64,000 bases of DNA. Origin: Emydura subglobosa (Eukaryota; Chordata; Testudines; Chelidae). The translations under genes were made by a program, and so were the position numbers. The stretch lies in assembly GCA_007922225.1 (NCBI GenBank), contig ML679961.1, forward strand, positions 4,541,295 to 4,605,294, written 5' to 3'. Below, in pieces: positions 11,431 through 23,640 of the stretch. A model generated the notes under the pieces. It made no database searches. It had not been told where the DNA came from and saw only the letters and a program-made list of their open reading frames with translations. The number at the start of each line of letters is the position of its first letter. The first letter of the stretch is position 1.

Positions 11431-13424
11431 CCAGTGCTCCAAGATTTCTGGAAAAAAATCAGGTCTTTCTTCCCCTTCTCCTTGGAGGCAAAAGATCCTC
11501 CAGCCATACCCTGGCTTTCATTCACCTCTGGGATCTGGCCCTTTTATTATTTATCTGCACTGGAAATCAGCCAATAGTCGAGACAAGCTAAACCTTCTTG
11601 CCTTACTTCATAGCATTAAAATTCCTATTCTGACTTCTTTTAAACTAACCCTGACACCACAATATTGTGAGGAGGCAAAAAAAAAAAAAAACCCCCCAGT
11701 CTCCCCCAATATAGCACAAAGGGGGAAAAAAAAAAACCCTCCTTCCTAATCCCCAAAACAGGCCATCTCTCAGACCACTGGCATCCTGGAAACACAGTGC
11801 AAAGTTCCGCAGTTACAGGGAGGCAGAGCAGAAATATGGCAAGATGCTACACACTGAGAAGGGGGCTGTGAAAGCCAATCAGCTCCCTTCATCCCTCTCT
11901 GGCTGGCCAATTGGAAGCAAAGACACATTCCCATGTGTACTTAGAAGTACAAGGAATGGCGTGGCTCCAGCATGTCTGGGCATGAGTTCTTCTCTCTCAG
12001 GATTTGGCCATCTCCTTGCTGATCTGATCTGATCAAACTCTGCTGCCCCCCTGCCCCCTAACTGACATAAGGAGGGGCATTTTTATACCGCTTCACTCAT
12101 GTGTCTGTGTATGTGAAAGAGAGAGAGAGAGTGTGTCTACCTCATCATCACTGTCTGTTGATAATCAGCCTTCCTGCAGAGGTAGAAATGGAAGCTTCGT
12201 AACATTGGAAGGGACTGTTTCCCAGCGGAACACTAGCCCTAGCATTTCTCGAAGGATCAGACTTTAAAGTCATGAACGTTTTGTGTCTATTAAAGGAATT
12301 GTAGAAGTGCTTTAAAATGTGCTAGTTTCAGTTATTCTCTCCCTCTCTGTTCTGCACTGTTGGACTCACAGTAACTGGCTTTACCCAAGGAAGGATACAA
12401 AAATAATAGTCAGAAATTTGTTTATCTCCACAAAACATTTCTAAAATAAAAATGTCTTTCTGTGCATTATGTGGCATATATAGAATACATGATGGCGGGC
12501 TGGGAGAGACAGAATTTGACTGTGCTCCTTTGCTATGACTTGTATAATGTATACGGATGGATACAGAGACAGAATGGTTGCATTCTGAGTCCTCTCACAC
12601 AGCTAAAGGAGGCTGTGGATTTTTCAGCTTCTGTCCACCCTAGCGCATCAAAGCAAATACGCATGCTGATGTGTGTGCTAATATTGCTTCACCAATGTGT
12701 GTCCCGTAAGGTCTAGCTTCATAGTCAGCGGCACACAGGTGCACAGAGGAACTAGTCAAGCCTTTAGCTGGAATAGCTACTCAGGTTAAAAAACACATGT
12801 TCATCAGCCAGCTCTCCCTTGGATTCAGATGTAATAAAGCGCATTGGTGGAGCTAGAAGCCGTTATCTGGAAGTGGTTTGTGGGGGCTGAGGGCCTGGGC
12901 AGCAAGGGGGCCACACATGAACTGTTACACACGAGGACCCACAAATGACTGAGAAGTGACAGGGTTTTTCCGTAAGTGGCACCATCCTTCAAAATCTTCT
13001 TGTTGTATACATCTACGTTTCTGAACAACGCACACACTCATTTCCCTGACAGTGTGCAGGAAAGGAAATCCGCTCAACGGCATTAAAGAAAATGTTACGG
13101 CAGATGGTGTTAAAAGCATTATAGTTTTCTGATGGATGCGAGTTGTTGAGTTCCAGAACTTAGTTTTCATAATTACCTATTTTGTAAAGAATGAGAGAGT
13201 GGAGCAAACAAAGAAATAAGCAGCAATCTTTACATTTCCAGTTCCTGAACGTTACTGAAAAGTCCACAGGATGCACTACTTTACTACTATTATTCCATAC
13301 AGTTTTTCTGAGGCCATTCACATTTCTTGTGCTGCTACTTCCACACATCATTTTAATTATTTGTCGTGGTACATTCTAAAATACTGGTGAATATGTGTTC
13401 AGCAAGGTACTGGGGGAGGGAGGT
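11431..13424. other. Stretch without gene; A-runs and GA microsatellite
   Basis: I see no gene. There are two A-runs flanked by C-runs (about 11679-11698 and 11728-11742) and a GA run at 12117-12131. The segment 11431-12060 looks like a degenerate interspersed repeat by its texture, but I cannot name it. Small open frames here look random. Confidence 0.45.
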
Positions 13425-13560
13425 ACTATGGCCCCAACTCAGCAAAACATTCAACACAGCTAACTTTAAACATATGCTGAAGTCCCACTGCAGTCAATAA
13501 GCATAAGCTTAGGTGCTGCCTAAATACAGATTGAGTGAAGCACATGTCTATATATTTCTT
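13425..13560. repeat. Fragment of a common reptile repeat
   Basis: Text such as GGCCCCAACTCAGCAAAACA, CTTTAAACATATGCTGAAGT and CCCACTGCAGTCAATAAGCA resembles a widespread amniote repeat rich in 'recent sum of inverted halves' sequence. The class is uncertain and I rely on familiarity only. A shorter relative may be at 23650-23690. Confidence 0.35.
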
Positions 13561-14052
13561 GACCTGGGATCTAGATATACTACACTGCCTTTTATCCCTT
13601 AAAGCTTCAGAAACTAAAACAATGTTCACAGGAGAATTATATTTTTTCTAAGTTGTCCATGTATAGTTTCCAAGTACAGTAGTACAAGAAATCATGTTCC
13701 AGGAAATGTATCATATAACATAATGTGTATTGTATCTTTAAATTATATTGGGTACAGACAGTATCCCTTAATTTCAAGCTATGACAATAAACTCTACATT
13801 TTCTCCCTAATTATACCAGCCAACTACAGATGGAGTTTCAAAGTACCAGCTTTGTGTTTATTCTATCTTGTCATGCAGAGACCAACAGAAATAGATCTGC
13901 AGGCAGGGCACCACTAAAAGTGACATCTTTAGTAGATATGGAGATTGTTATTTCACTGCTTTGTCTGTTTATGTTCCCCTCCAGCTTCATATCTATTTCT
14001 GCTAATTTGTTTGGAATTAGTTTGTGAATGCAACATCCTGACTATCTCTGCT

Positions 14053-14090
14053 CCATTTTGGGGGAACATTCCCCATTTTGGGGGAACATT
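14053..14090. repeat. 18-bp direct repeat, period 20
   Basis: CCATTTTGGGGGAACATT occurs at 14053-14070 and again at 14073-14090, separated by CC. This is a small local duplication with no evident function. Confidence 0.9.
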
Positions 14091-14429
14091 AACCTGACAC
14101 GAGAAGCATTTCAGCAGAAGAGATGATCAGGATGTATTTGCACGTTTAAAAAGAAGCTGTAAACAGTTAGAGAAAAACAAATCACAGATTTACAAATTCT
14201 TCCCTTTGGAAAATGTAGCTGCACACCTCTCCTGAAATGCACATGGACTATAAATCCTAAATGGAACAATATATTTAACTGTGTAAAATACTGCAGGATG
14301 TGGTGTATGAAAGACGCTACACATTATTGACTTGCATTTTATTGCACAATATATATTTTATGAAGGATTTCCAATAAAAACAGAAGGCACTTTGTATTCT
14401 GTACTTGCATACGTGAAAGGAAACATTCA

Positions 14430-16985
14430 TCTTCCCTCCTCAGTCCAGATCCTCTCACCAGATCAAAGCCTGGTCCCACATCCACATTCTCCTCCTCATC
14501 TCTGGTGAGATCTGCCTCAAACCTGGTCCTCCCTCCGCCCCCACCCATCCCAGAACCTCAGGTCTATCCTCCTCCTTTCTACTCCCTTCTCTTGCTGTCC
14601 CTGGAACTGCCACTCCATCTCCCAAAGATCGCAGCCCCGCCACTGCCTCTTTATACCTTGCTCCTCCAGCTCCTGGCTCTCGCAGAGATCTAGATCCCTT
14701 CGTCTGACACAGCCGCCCTCTCCATCTCTCACGCTCCCCGCCCTGGGTCAGACCCTGGTGAGCATGTTGGGATTTTCCTCTCCCTCCTCCCACTCTTGCA
14801 AGCAGACATTCATCACATTCCACGCTAATGACTTCTAGTCTGCTCTCAGCCCCCTCCTCCCTTCCGCCCATTCATGGGTTGTTTATTCTCCCCGTGTGTT
14901 GCTCTCCGCCACGCTTGACTCTTCTCCCTCCTTCTCCCACAGCCAGGTCCCTGCCAATCCTAAGACCTGGCGCATCCACAACAGCTGTTTCCTCCATACC
15001 CACTCTTACCTGAGGGAGTATCCCTGGCAGAAATCCCAGGGCCAGGCTGACTTCCTCCACTACAAATTCATTCTCTCCTCTTTCAGTCATGACATCTTCA
15101 TAGCCAGGCAACTCTGCTTCTCCACCCATTGCCCACACTCCCAGCTGCCTTTTTGCAACCTTTGACACCCTTCCTCCTCACCTTCCCGTCCTCTTTCCCC
15201 CCACTCTCCTAGAACCCTTTCTTCCTTCTCCCCTGTCATGGACTCAAATGTTTACCATCTGCTCTCCTTCTCTGACCCCGCCATCTATCCAATGGACTTC
15301 CTCCCATCCTGCCCCAGCTCCTGATTTCCCTCACTCCCACTCTCATCCCAGTCTTGCTTTTCTCCTGAGCCCCTCACTGTCCTTTGGTTCTTCTCCCTCA
15401 CACTGTGAATGTACCGTAATTTCTTCCATCTTGAAAGGTCCATCCTTGATGGCACTTGCCTCTCCACCTACTACCCATCTCCCTTCTTCCTTTCATTGAA
15501 TGTGTTGTCTACAAGGGTTGTCTTGAGTTTCTTGTATCCACTTCCATGTTAGATCCTCTCCAATTCTGCTTCCACCCCTTGCATTCCACTGAAAGTGCTC
15601 TTAAAACAGGGGTGGGGTTCCAGTAGGCTCTTTCCTTGGTCCCCTTCTGTTCTCTACCTACACCTTGTCTCTGGAAAATTCCATTAACAAATCAACGATC
15701 ATCTCTATGCAAATAACACACAGATCTACCACTGTACTGCAGACCTATGTCCTTCAGTCCACACTAAAATCTTAGCCAGTCTCTCTGGGTATGTCTACCT
15801 TCCCACTGGAAGGTGTAATTTCCAGCTGGAGCAGACAAGCCCTCACTATTTCTTTACGAGCCAGTGAACTAAATAGATAAGTGTAGCCATGGGGATGCAA
15901 ATAGCAGGGAGTGGGGGCTACCCTCCCCAAATATGTGCCGAGGGTCTCAGCCAAGATTGCACTAAGTAAGGCTGGCCCTTCCTACCACCGCAGCTATGCT
16001 TCTATTTTTAGCACACGAGCTCAATCACAAATCAGGTATGTCTACTTGAGATGGAAATTACACCTTCCAGCTCAAAAGTAGACATGCCTTCTAACATCTC
16101 CTCATGGAGTGCTTGCCATGATCTCCAGGTCAACATGGCAAAAACACAACTCTGAATCTTTCCCCGCAAAGTCTCCATGCTACCTCCATTCTCGATCACT
16201 GTCGACACCACCATCATCCCGCCCGTCACTCAGACCTGTAAACTGGGTGTGGGCTTCGACTCAGACCTCTCCCTAGATCCTACCATTCAGATTCTTTCTG
16301 CAGACATCACAGCTTTCCTATCCATCCACACAGCTAAAACTCCAAGCTCTCATCATCTCACATCTCAATGACTGCAACATCCTTTTCTCTGGCATGCTCC
16401 TATAAAGTTAATTTTCCTAGCTCATCAGGTTACTTTGACCATGTCACCACTCTCTGCATCCCTCCATCGACTCCCCTTGCTCCACCTCATCAAACGTAAA
16501 GCTACTTGTCTTCACATTCAGGGTTTTTTTTGCCTATCCCCCCCACAACCTATAATCTCTCTTTCACTACTGAGATGTGGATTCCATCTCTGCATTGCCC
16601 AGGGTTCCAGTCTTCATTGCCCACCTGTTACATTTTCAAAAAAGCACCTTTGTGCTTTCTCCCATACTGCCCCTCATGCTTGGGAAGATCCCCCGGGAAA
16701 CATCCACAAAGTCAGCTCTTCGTCCTCTTTCAAATCCCTCCTTTAAACTCTCCTTTACTGTGATGCTTATGAAACACAACAAAAAACTTGACAACGGTTA
16801 CTGCAGGTGTGCTGGGACCACAGCCCATCATGGTGACCAACACTGTGTCTATTTCGTTGTGCTCCCTCTTTCTGCATCCACCTGTCATCTTGCACTTAGA
16901 TAGTAAACTCATTGGGGCAGGGACTTTTTGTTCTGTGTTTGTCCACTGCCTCACACTTTGTGGTCTGATCTGTGACTAAGGCTGC
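14430..16985 (+). mobile_element. Degenerate L2-like LINE (RT part clear, upstream less so)
   Basis: On the plus strand at 15610-15670 a frame reads GVPVGSFLGPLLFSTYTLSL, the RT motif before the active site. The next frame at 15706-15729 reads YANNTQIY, where active L2-type elements have YADDTQIY. Further on, 16177-16371 contains TVDTTIIPPVTQTCKLGVGF, the L2 segment after the palm, and 16435-16746 gives the C-terminal region. The 3' tail (ACTCATTGGGGCAGGGACTT near 16910) is the L2-style tail. The C-rich sequence at 14430-15530 may be the upstream part of the same element, but I recognise no motif there. A MITE at 15788-16088 splits the RT region. Several frameshifts and stops make it a fossil. 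Confidence 0.7.
15788..16088. mobile_element. 301-bp MITE with about 37-bp terminal inverted repeats
   Basis: The left end reads GGTATGTCTACC followed by CTGGAAGGTGTAATTTCCA. The right end, reverse-complemented, reads GGCATGTCTACTT followed by CTGGAAGGTGTAATTTCCA. These are terminal inverted repeats of about 37 bp with a few mismatches. The element interrupts the L2-like RT text, which resumes at about 16095, so it is younger than that LINE. It has no coding capacity. The TATGTCTAC ends resemble those of the Harbinger-like elements at 50587 and 57021, but no target duplication could be fixed, so the superfamily is open. Confidence 0.8.
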
Positions 16986-19139
16986 TCAGTGCATCCACAA
17001 TAAAAATAACATATAATAGTTTGGCACTTTGTGCAGAAAGGGTGATTTTGGAATATTCGAGCAATCAAGTACCAAGACTCATTTTTTAAAACAGATTTAA
17101 ATACATTGCAAAGAGGTATTTTCTTTTTCCAGATGTTTTAACATTCATCGGTTCCAAATATAGGAAGCTTTTGCTCTGAACCAATAAACTGGTGTCTCAG
17201 TTAATACTTCAATTAACGTAAGAGTGAGCAGTTATAGCAAATGCCTCACATTTCATCTAAAGTATCTTCTCCTTCTCTGCATTCCTTTTACTTATTTCTG
17301 TCCCTTCTTTTTACTGTGATTCTTCTGAACCAATCATAGGTGTGAAACTATAGCAGTTGGACTGCTGTGCTCTCCTAACGTGTGTTGTCGGTGATAACCA
17401 AAAGTGACATCTGCTGGCTGAGCTGTGGAAGAACTCACATGATTTTCCCTTTTCTGAAATTTCCATGGTAGTATTTGCTGTGAGAAGCATTTTCCCCTTT
17501 TTACTTGAAATCAGACAATACTGAGTATTGAACACATTACTCCTCAGCTGTAATGTGCTTTAAAATGAATTATTTTGGTCTTAACAAGTCATTTGAATAT
17601 CTACAAAAGATTCAAGATAAATTGAAATTGATTATATGAAATGTCTTGGTAAAATTTCTTTGAGCTGTCTTTCAAACTGGTCAACATAATCCACATGATG
17701 ACTCAAGATACTTGGAAAGGTAAATATATAGGAACCGGATTATGCTGGAACTCTGGTGTTCAAAATTCTGTCTTCTTATCTTAGTCCTTTCAGATGTATA
17801 CAGGGGTCATATTTACCCGCACAGTAAATAAGGACTAATATATCTACATACACCGCCTCCCCCCACAGAGATCAGTTACTGGCATGTGCAGAAAAATAGT
17901 GAAGCAGGAAACAAAGTGGAATTTACATAAGTAGTGGAAGTAGTAATTTATTTGCCCATGGAGCTGCCTTCACTAAAGTAATCCAATGGGATTTAAAACA
18001 TAAGAATTGGAGTGGAGGGGAGGGGACAGTGCTGCAGATCTGATAAAGGAAGGACCAGTGTAAGAATTAAAGTAGGCGTTATATGGAAAGAAGAACTGAA
18101 TGTCACCAAGAGACTGATAAACAATAATATCTTGTTAACACATGTACATGCAGCAAAATACAGCATCTAAGTAAGAGGGGATGAAAATGGAAGCTTTTGA
18201 CTGTGTCTGAAAAAAAATGTCCCCAGATTAGATAGCAACACTGAATAACCAAAGAAAAACGGCATGACAAGTAATCATTTGTATCCAATACAGTGCAGTC
18301 CTTTGGGATTAGTGCTATACAGGAGTGCTACTGCACTTAACAGAAAGGAGCCCTGGAACTGTTCTGACACTTTGCTATTCCATTATTTCCAAATTGTCTT
18401 AGTTAGTTAGTACATAGCTAGCATTATTTACAGCTCACGTGGAACTACCCTCTTCTGGAATCATGAGACAGCAGTCTAACTAAAGTTCTGCAGTACAGGG
18501 TGGTGAATTCAAAGTATGTGAATTCCTGGTTATCTGACACACTCTGAAACCAAAGGTTTTCCTCTGTGATTTAAATTCATACTCAGCAGGCATTATCCAG
18601 GTTTATCTGGCAAGATTCACCACTGCTGTCCTGTTGCCAGTGTAACCTCTCCTTGCCAATGCTCCTTAGGGTTGGCCGGAAAACAAGAATTCCATTTCAC
18701 ACAAAACGTTGAGGTTTCGAGATTTGTTTTCATTCCACATTAGATCAAAAACTAGCTTTTTTAATGTATTTATTTTGTGAAAAACCAGACAGAGTACTTC
18801 CCAGTTTCAAATCAGTCTTCCTCCCATGCAGGGACACACCTTCTTCCTCTCTCTTCATTTTACAGTCATTGAGTTTCTATTGTTTCTATCCTATATCCCT
18901 GGTACGTGAGTGTCTTGCTAACGAAGAAACAGCTCCATTCAGCTCAGACAACCAGAAAGCAATATACAAAGTGACCCATACCAAGCCCAAAACCAAGCAT
19001 TTTGGAGGAAGAAAGTAAAATACCAAATAGCGAATTAACTCCCTCCTTCCTTTCCAACATCAATATTTAAATAAAAAGTTTAGCTCTTTTCTCGGCACCT
19101 CTCTGGATAGCACTACACTGGCAATGCTCTAGGGCTCTC
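16986..19139. other. Intronic stretch without gene
   Basis: I recognise no gene. At 18664-18745 (GGGTTGGCCGGAAAACAAGA, then AAAACGTTGAGGTTTCGAG) there is probably a short piece of the AT-rich repeat seen at 5836 and 50416. Confidence 0.45.
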
Positions 19140-20223
19140 TGTGACGCTGTGTGGAATATGAATGACCGTTCATTATATTACTGATACCAATGTTACAGAA
19201 TTGCAATACATATCGGGTAGGATATGCCAGGCAAGGTACTGATGGAAAAGTCATGATTCGCTAAGATTGATAAGCATGTTTATATGTATGTATCAATTTT
19301 TTATTATGGGTTCTAAATCTGGATGGTATATTTGTATTTCAAACTTGTATTGTGTTTCTGGACGACACCCCAGACAGGATGGTAGCAGCCCTATGTGCAT
19401 TTAATGACTCATCAAAGGAACTCAAATGTACAATGAATCCAGTGAAAGAACCCAGAGGCTGCACCTATGAGTCATCAGGACATGTAGGGACATGCCTGTG
19501 GTCAGAGGGACTGCAAGTGCTTCTCCCTACCCATGTGTTGTGAGTTTGTGTTTGAAACAAGCCACATGGCAGACCAGAGACTATAAAATGAAACCGCATC
19601 ATCTCCATCTTGTCTTCATTCTCGCTTCCTACCTCTGGATCAACTATTCTACACCTTAAGCTGTGAAACAAAGGACTGACACCCATCCAGGTACTGAATG
19701 CACACCGGAGGAATTGTACAAGCCTGCAAATGCCATGATTCTGCTAAGAACCTGATATATATGGACTTTGAAGACATTTCTATGTATCTCATTGCTTGGA
19801 TCATTTAACATCTCTCATCTTGTGTGTTTCTTTCTTTTTATAATAAACCTTTAGTTTTAGTTACTAAAGGATTGGCTGGCAGCATGGTATTTTGGGTAAG
19901 AACCAAACTTCTATTGATTTGGTGCTGTGGCTGACCCTTTGGGGCTCAGAAGAACCTTTTTGGTAAATGGATCAGAGTTTAAACAACTTATTTCTTTACT
20001 GGACCTAGTGGCTGATTGGGAGCCGGAGACTGAAATGGAGTAAAGGGGGCTGTGTATTTCTTGTTGTAGCTTCTTGATAGCCAGTGTGGGAAATCCAGAG
20101 CACTGCTGTGACTGATCGGGGAATCTAACATCCGTGTTACCCACCAGTTCTGGGAGAATCTGTTCTTGCCTGTCCTGACCTTGGCATTTTCAAGTGAGCT
20201 ACCCTAGCCACGGACGGGTCACA
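19140..20223 (+). mobile_element. Solo LTR, ERV-like, family shared with 42342
   Basis: This 1,084-bp segment begins TGTGACGCTGTGTGG and ends GGGTCACA. It is flanked by CTCTC on the left (19135-19139) and CTCTT on the right (20224-20228), a probable 5-bp target duplication with one change. In order it holds a TATA-like ACTATAAAATG (19577), a polyadenylation signal ATAATAAACC (19841) and, just after, TTACTAAAGGATTGGCTGGC, a landmark repeated in the second copy. No internal retroviral genes adjoin it. It is antisense to MDGA2. Small open frames inside it are not genes. Confidence 0.75.
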
Positions 20224-23200
20224 CTCTTTAACATAAATGCCTCATGCTCTATAGGATAAAAATATTTATTAAATTATTTTTAGTAACCCTCGTAAGCAGG
20301 GGTTTTTTGGTTTTTAGAGTGTTCTTGCTCATGCATGCTTCTTAAAAATAATTTTTTTAGGCCTGTGAACAGCAGAGAATAATCAGAAACCCTCATACAC
20401 TCTGCATCCAAACTATAGAAGATTTTTCTCTCTCTTCATAGAATAGTCAACATTCCCTCTAAACAGAGGACAACATGAAATAATCATCTGCAAGACTTGA
20501 CCTGTACATACGTAAGAATTATTTGCATCATGTACAGCAATGGTGGCAAGTTATATATTATGAGATGACAGAAGTTTGCCTCCCAGGCAGATAGGGCTAT
20601 TGGCATCAGTACCTGAAGAACAAAAGTTCACTTATAGCGAGTGCTGGCTTTTTAAAAGTTGCGACATTATTTACTCTGATTATTCTAATTGCAGAGAGCA
20701 GCCTGTGGTCAATCAAAAGGGATCCTTTCACCTAAATCATTAATCTCTTATTCATAAATATTGCAGATTTCCAGCTCCTTAGTAACAATGTCATTTTTTC
20801 TGCCCATAATATATGGTAAAAATGGAAAGAAGCTATTCTGACATGCCTTAGAATGGGCAGGTTATAGTAATATCACACTTGGGAAAGCACTATACCGAGA
20901 CTGCCTTGATGGAGCTTATTTTCCAGACATGGGGACATGCTGTAATACCCTTACACCTGTTGAATAGTACTTTCAGCCACATGCAGTGACGTCAATTAGC
21001 TTATTTGCAGGGCAAAGTGATATTCAGAATGTGTATCAAAACCTGGCACAACCATGTTTTTCCACTAGCTTTCTAGTATCATTGCACAAACACATCCCTC
21101 CCAGGGTAGCCTAGTAATCATCTCTTATAGGGAACCATTAATACTGCTGTTGGGAGGGTGCTGAATCACTATGAAGTATTGTAATTGACAAACTTGGTAA
21201 GTCTGAATTTGCTGGAAGATTCTGGGAGCAGGGCCTCTTAGCATTATTCGGAATGTATGAAAAATGACTGAGAATGCTAGAATTGCACCTGGTACTGACA
21301 TGAACCATAAATGTTTAACCTGGGGTCCTGTGCGTATTTGTGCTGATCTGGAGGGCCAATGGTCATGGTCAGTCAATGGTCATTTCAACTAGTGTGCACG
21401 TGGAAGACACGTAAACGGTGGACTTGGAACTAACTGACTTTGGTCAATTGACCATATCGGGCACAACATTAGGTGCCTAGGTGAATAACTGACAAAGGAA
21501 AATGTCGGCCAATCCTTGGTCCATCCCTATAGTCCCTTCAAAAATTATAAAATGCTAGATGAAATGCTACCAGGGCATATTTTGGAGACATGTGACTCCT
21601 TTGAAAAAGGGTATAACTACTGGAGGAAAACACACACACATATTTGAAGAGGCTAGTGATACTATAGGACAGAAGAGGGTCCTGGGGTAGCCAACACCCT
21701 ACTACGGGGGACTTCGGAGACAGAGAGTCTCGGGGGAGCCAAATCCTACCACAAGGAAACACTAACAAGCCAAAGGGCTGAAGAAAAAGAAAAACAGCCT
21801 CAGCTTAGAAATGGTAGCTATACCTTCTTTGTTTGCTAATCAGGATACTATGTGGGGCCAACATAGTTACTGAGGCTTTCTGATTGGGGAATTGAGGCTT
21901 ATTTAGAAGAGGCATTGTATAACCTTTCTTTGCTGCCTGTCTGGGATCCTTTCAAATAAATAGCTTTGCATTGAAGAAAATTAAATCCACGTGTTCATTG
22001 GCACTGATACTGTAAGTTTTGCCCAGCTGTATGCCTATAAGAAGGTCCAGTTCATCAACTGCATTCATTATTTTTTGTAGTCTGTACCTGATAATCATAT
22101 TTATGGAAATGTTCATGGCTAGAACAGGATTTATAAATAAACACAATCCTGACCACCTCACATAACCTTTGTTTTTCCAAACATCCCCACTTGGAATTAA
22201 TTACTGTCACCTTTAGAAATTGCTATCCTTAATACAAAAGGGCTCTTGAATGGTTGAAAGTCAATACAAACAACTTGTGACCTTTGAGGGAAAGGTCAGA
22301 TTTGGTGGGATTTTCTATACTCAGCAGCCCATAGTGAATAAATGAATACATTTCAAGTTTTAACTCAGCTGAACCATGGACATTTATCAGTCAGTCAGTC
22401 AGGGCCTGATTCACAGACCATCCAAGTTAACAGGAGTCTTTCCCATGACTTCCAATGGGCTTTGGACCTCTACATCGATGAACAAGCATAATGAAGACAA
22501 TAACAATCATCTTTGTTCCATTAAATTGCACAATGGCTAGTACTGCCCTGGTCAAGTGTCGGAGGTGCTCCAGTTACCTGTCTCTGAGTAGTTAGTTACA
22601 GCAGACCAGCTCTTCCATCAGTAGTGAGGTCAGCAGGAAACAAATTAAAATCAATAGCCTGCATGAATTGGAAATGATGTCTTTTATACTACTCTTTTCC
22701 TGTAGTTTGAGGAGATATTGTTGGCTCAACAGTTTTCTATTTTAACTCCCATAGTCAGAGAGTCATTTAATTAAAATCATATAACAGCTTTGTCTAGCAG
22801 ATGATTCAAAAAGAATATTTAAAATTGTAGTGCTAACTTAAAGGAAGTTTTACGACTTAACAGGTGTGCAGACAGCAGACGTATGGTCGCAGATTATTTT
22901 ATAGCGTCTGTCGCTGGTGCCTGTAATTGGGATAGAGTAGTGTATTTTTGGAAAACAAAGACATTCCAACTAGTGATGGGAGGGATTTATGGGACTGCTC
23001 ATGGGCGTCTATTCTTATTTCTTATTTTTGAAATACAATCAGTTAAAATATACAGCCAGACTCCCAAAACTGAGGCAAGTTCCACTGACAACTATCGGTG
23101 CTAAACTGATTTACACCAGCTTAGGATCTGGACTCTAAAGTGTACTTCAACCTTAGTGTCAGTACAGCTAAAAGTGAAGCAATTTCCTGGACCATTTCTT

Positions 23201-23549
23201 CAGATGCTCCTAGACGTTCAGAGCTGTCTCTCGATGCTTACAGTGGCATCTCCCCTTCCCTGGTCTACTCCTAGGCTTCTTCCCGACAGTAAACTCTAGA
23301 ACAGTTTTGGGCACAAGTGTCTCTTCGTACTCAAAGGAAACTCATTTACCTGACCTCTCCGAAGGCTCTGTTTGGAGATAGGCCTGACTGAAATCCTTGA
23401 ACTTTAGAGGGTGTGTGAAATCCAAACCTGATTCTGAACCCATGTTTTGCAAAAGGGGCCTAATCTGTATAGCAGGCCAAACTGAATGCCTGAAGGGGAA
23501 TACCCACAAACATTCAGGTATTAGGAGCAGAGATCCTGATCTGGATTAC
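20224..23549. other. Intronic stretch without gene
   Basis: No coding or RNA gene was recognised. There are minor simple repeats: (CA)5 near 21631-21640 and (TCAG)4 at 22387-22402. Confidence 0.45.
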
Positions 23550-23591
23550 AATGTAGATTGCGAGCTTTCTTGGGACAGGGACTGTCTCTTT

Positions 23592-23634
<43 letters not shown>

Positions 23635-23635
23635 A
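23550..23635 (+). repeat. L2-type tail with TG/GA microsatellite
   Basis: The stretch GATTGCGAGCTTTCTTGGGA, then CAGGGACTGTCTCTT, is the L2-type 3' tail. It runs directly into (TG)n at 23592-23610 and (GA)n at 23611-23635. The microsatellite has probably grown from the LINE tail. Confidence 0.65.
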
Positions 23636-23640
23636 GGCCC

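Noticed and set aside
14455..14871. 138-codon open frame, minus strand, Gly/Glu/Arg rich
   Set aside because: This is the complement of the C/T-rich plus strand of a degenerate LINE-like region; low-complexity composition only.
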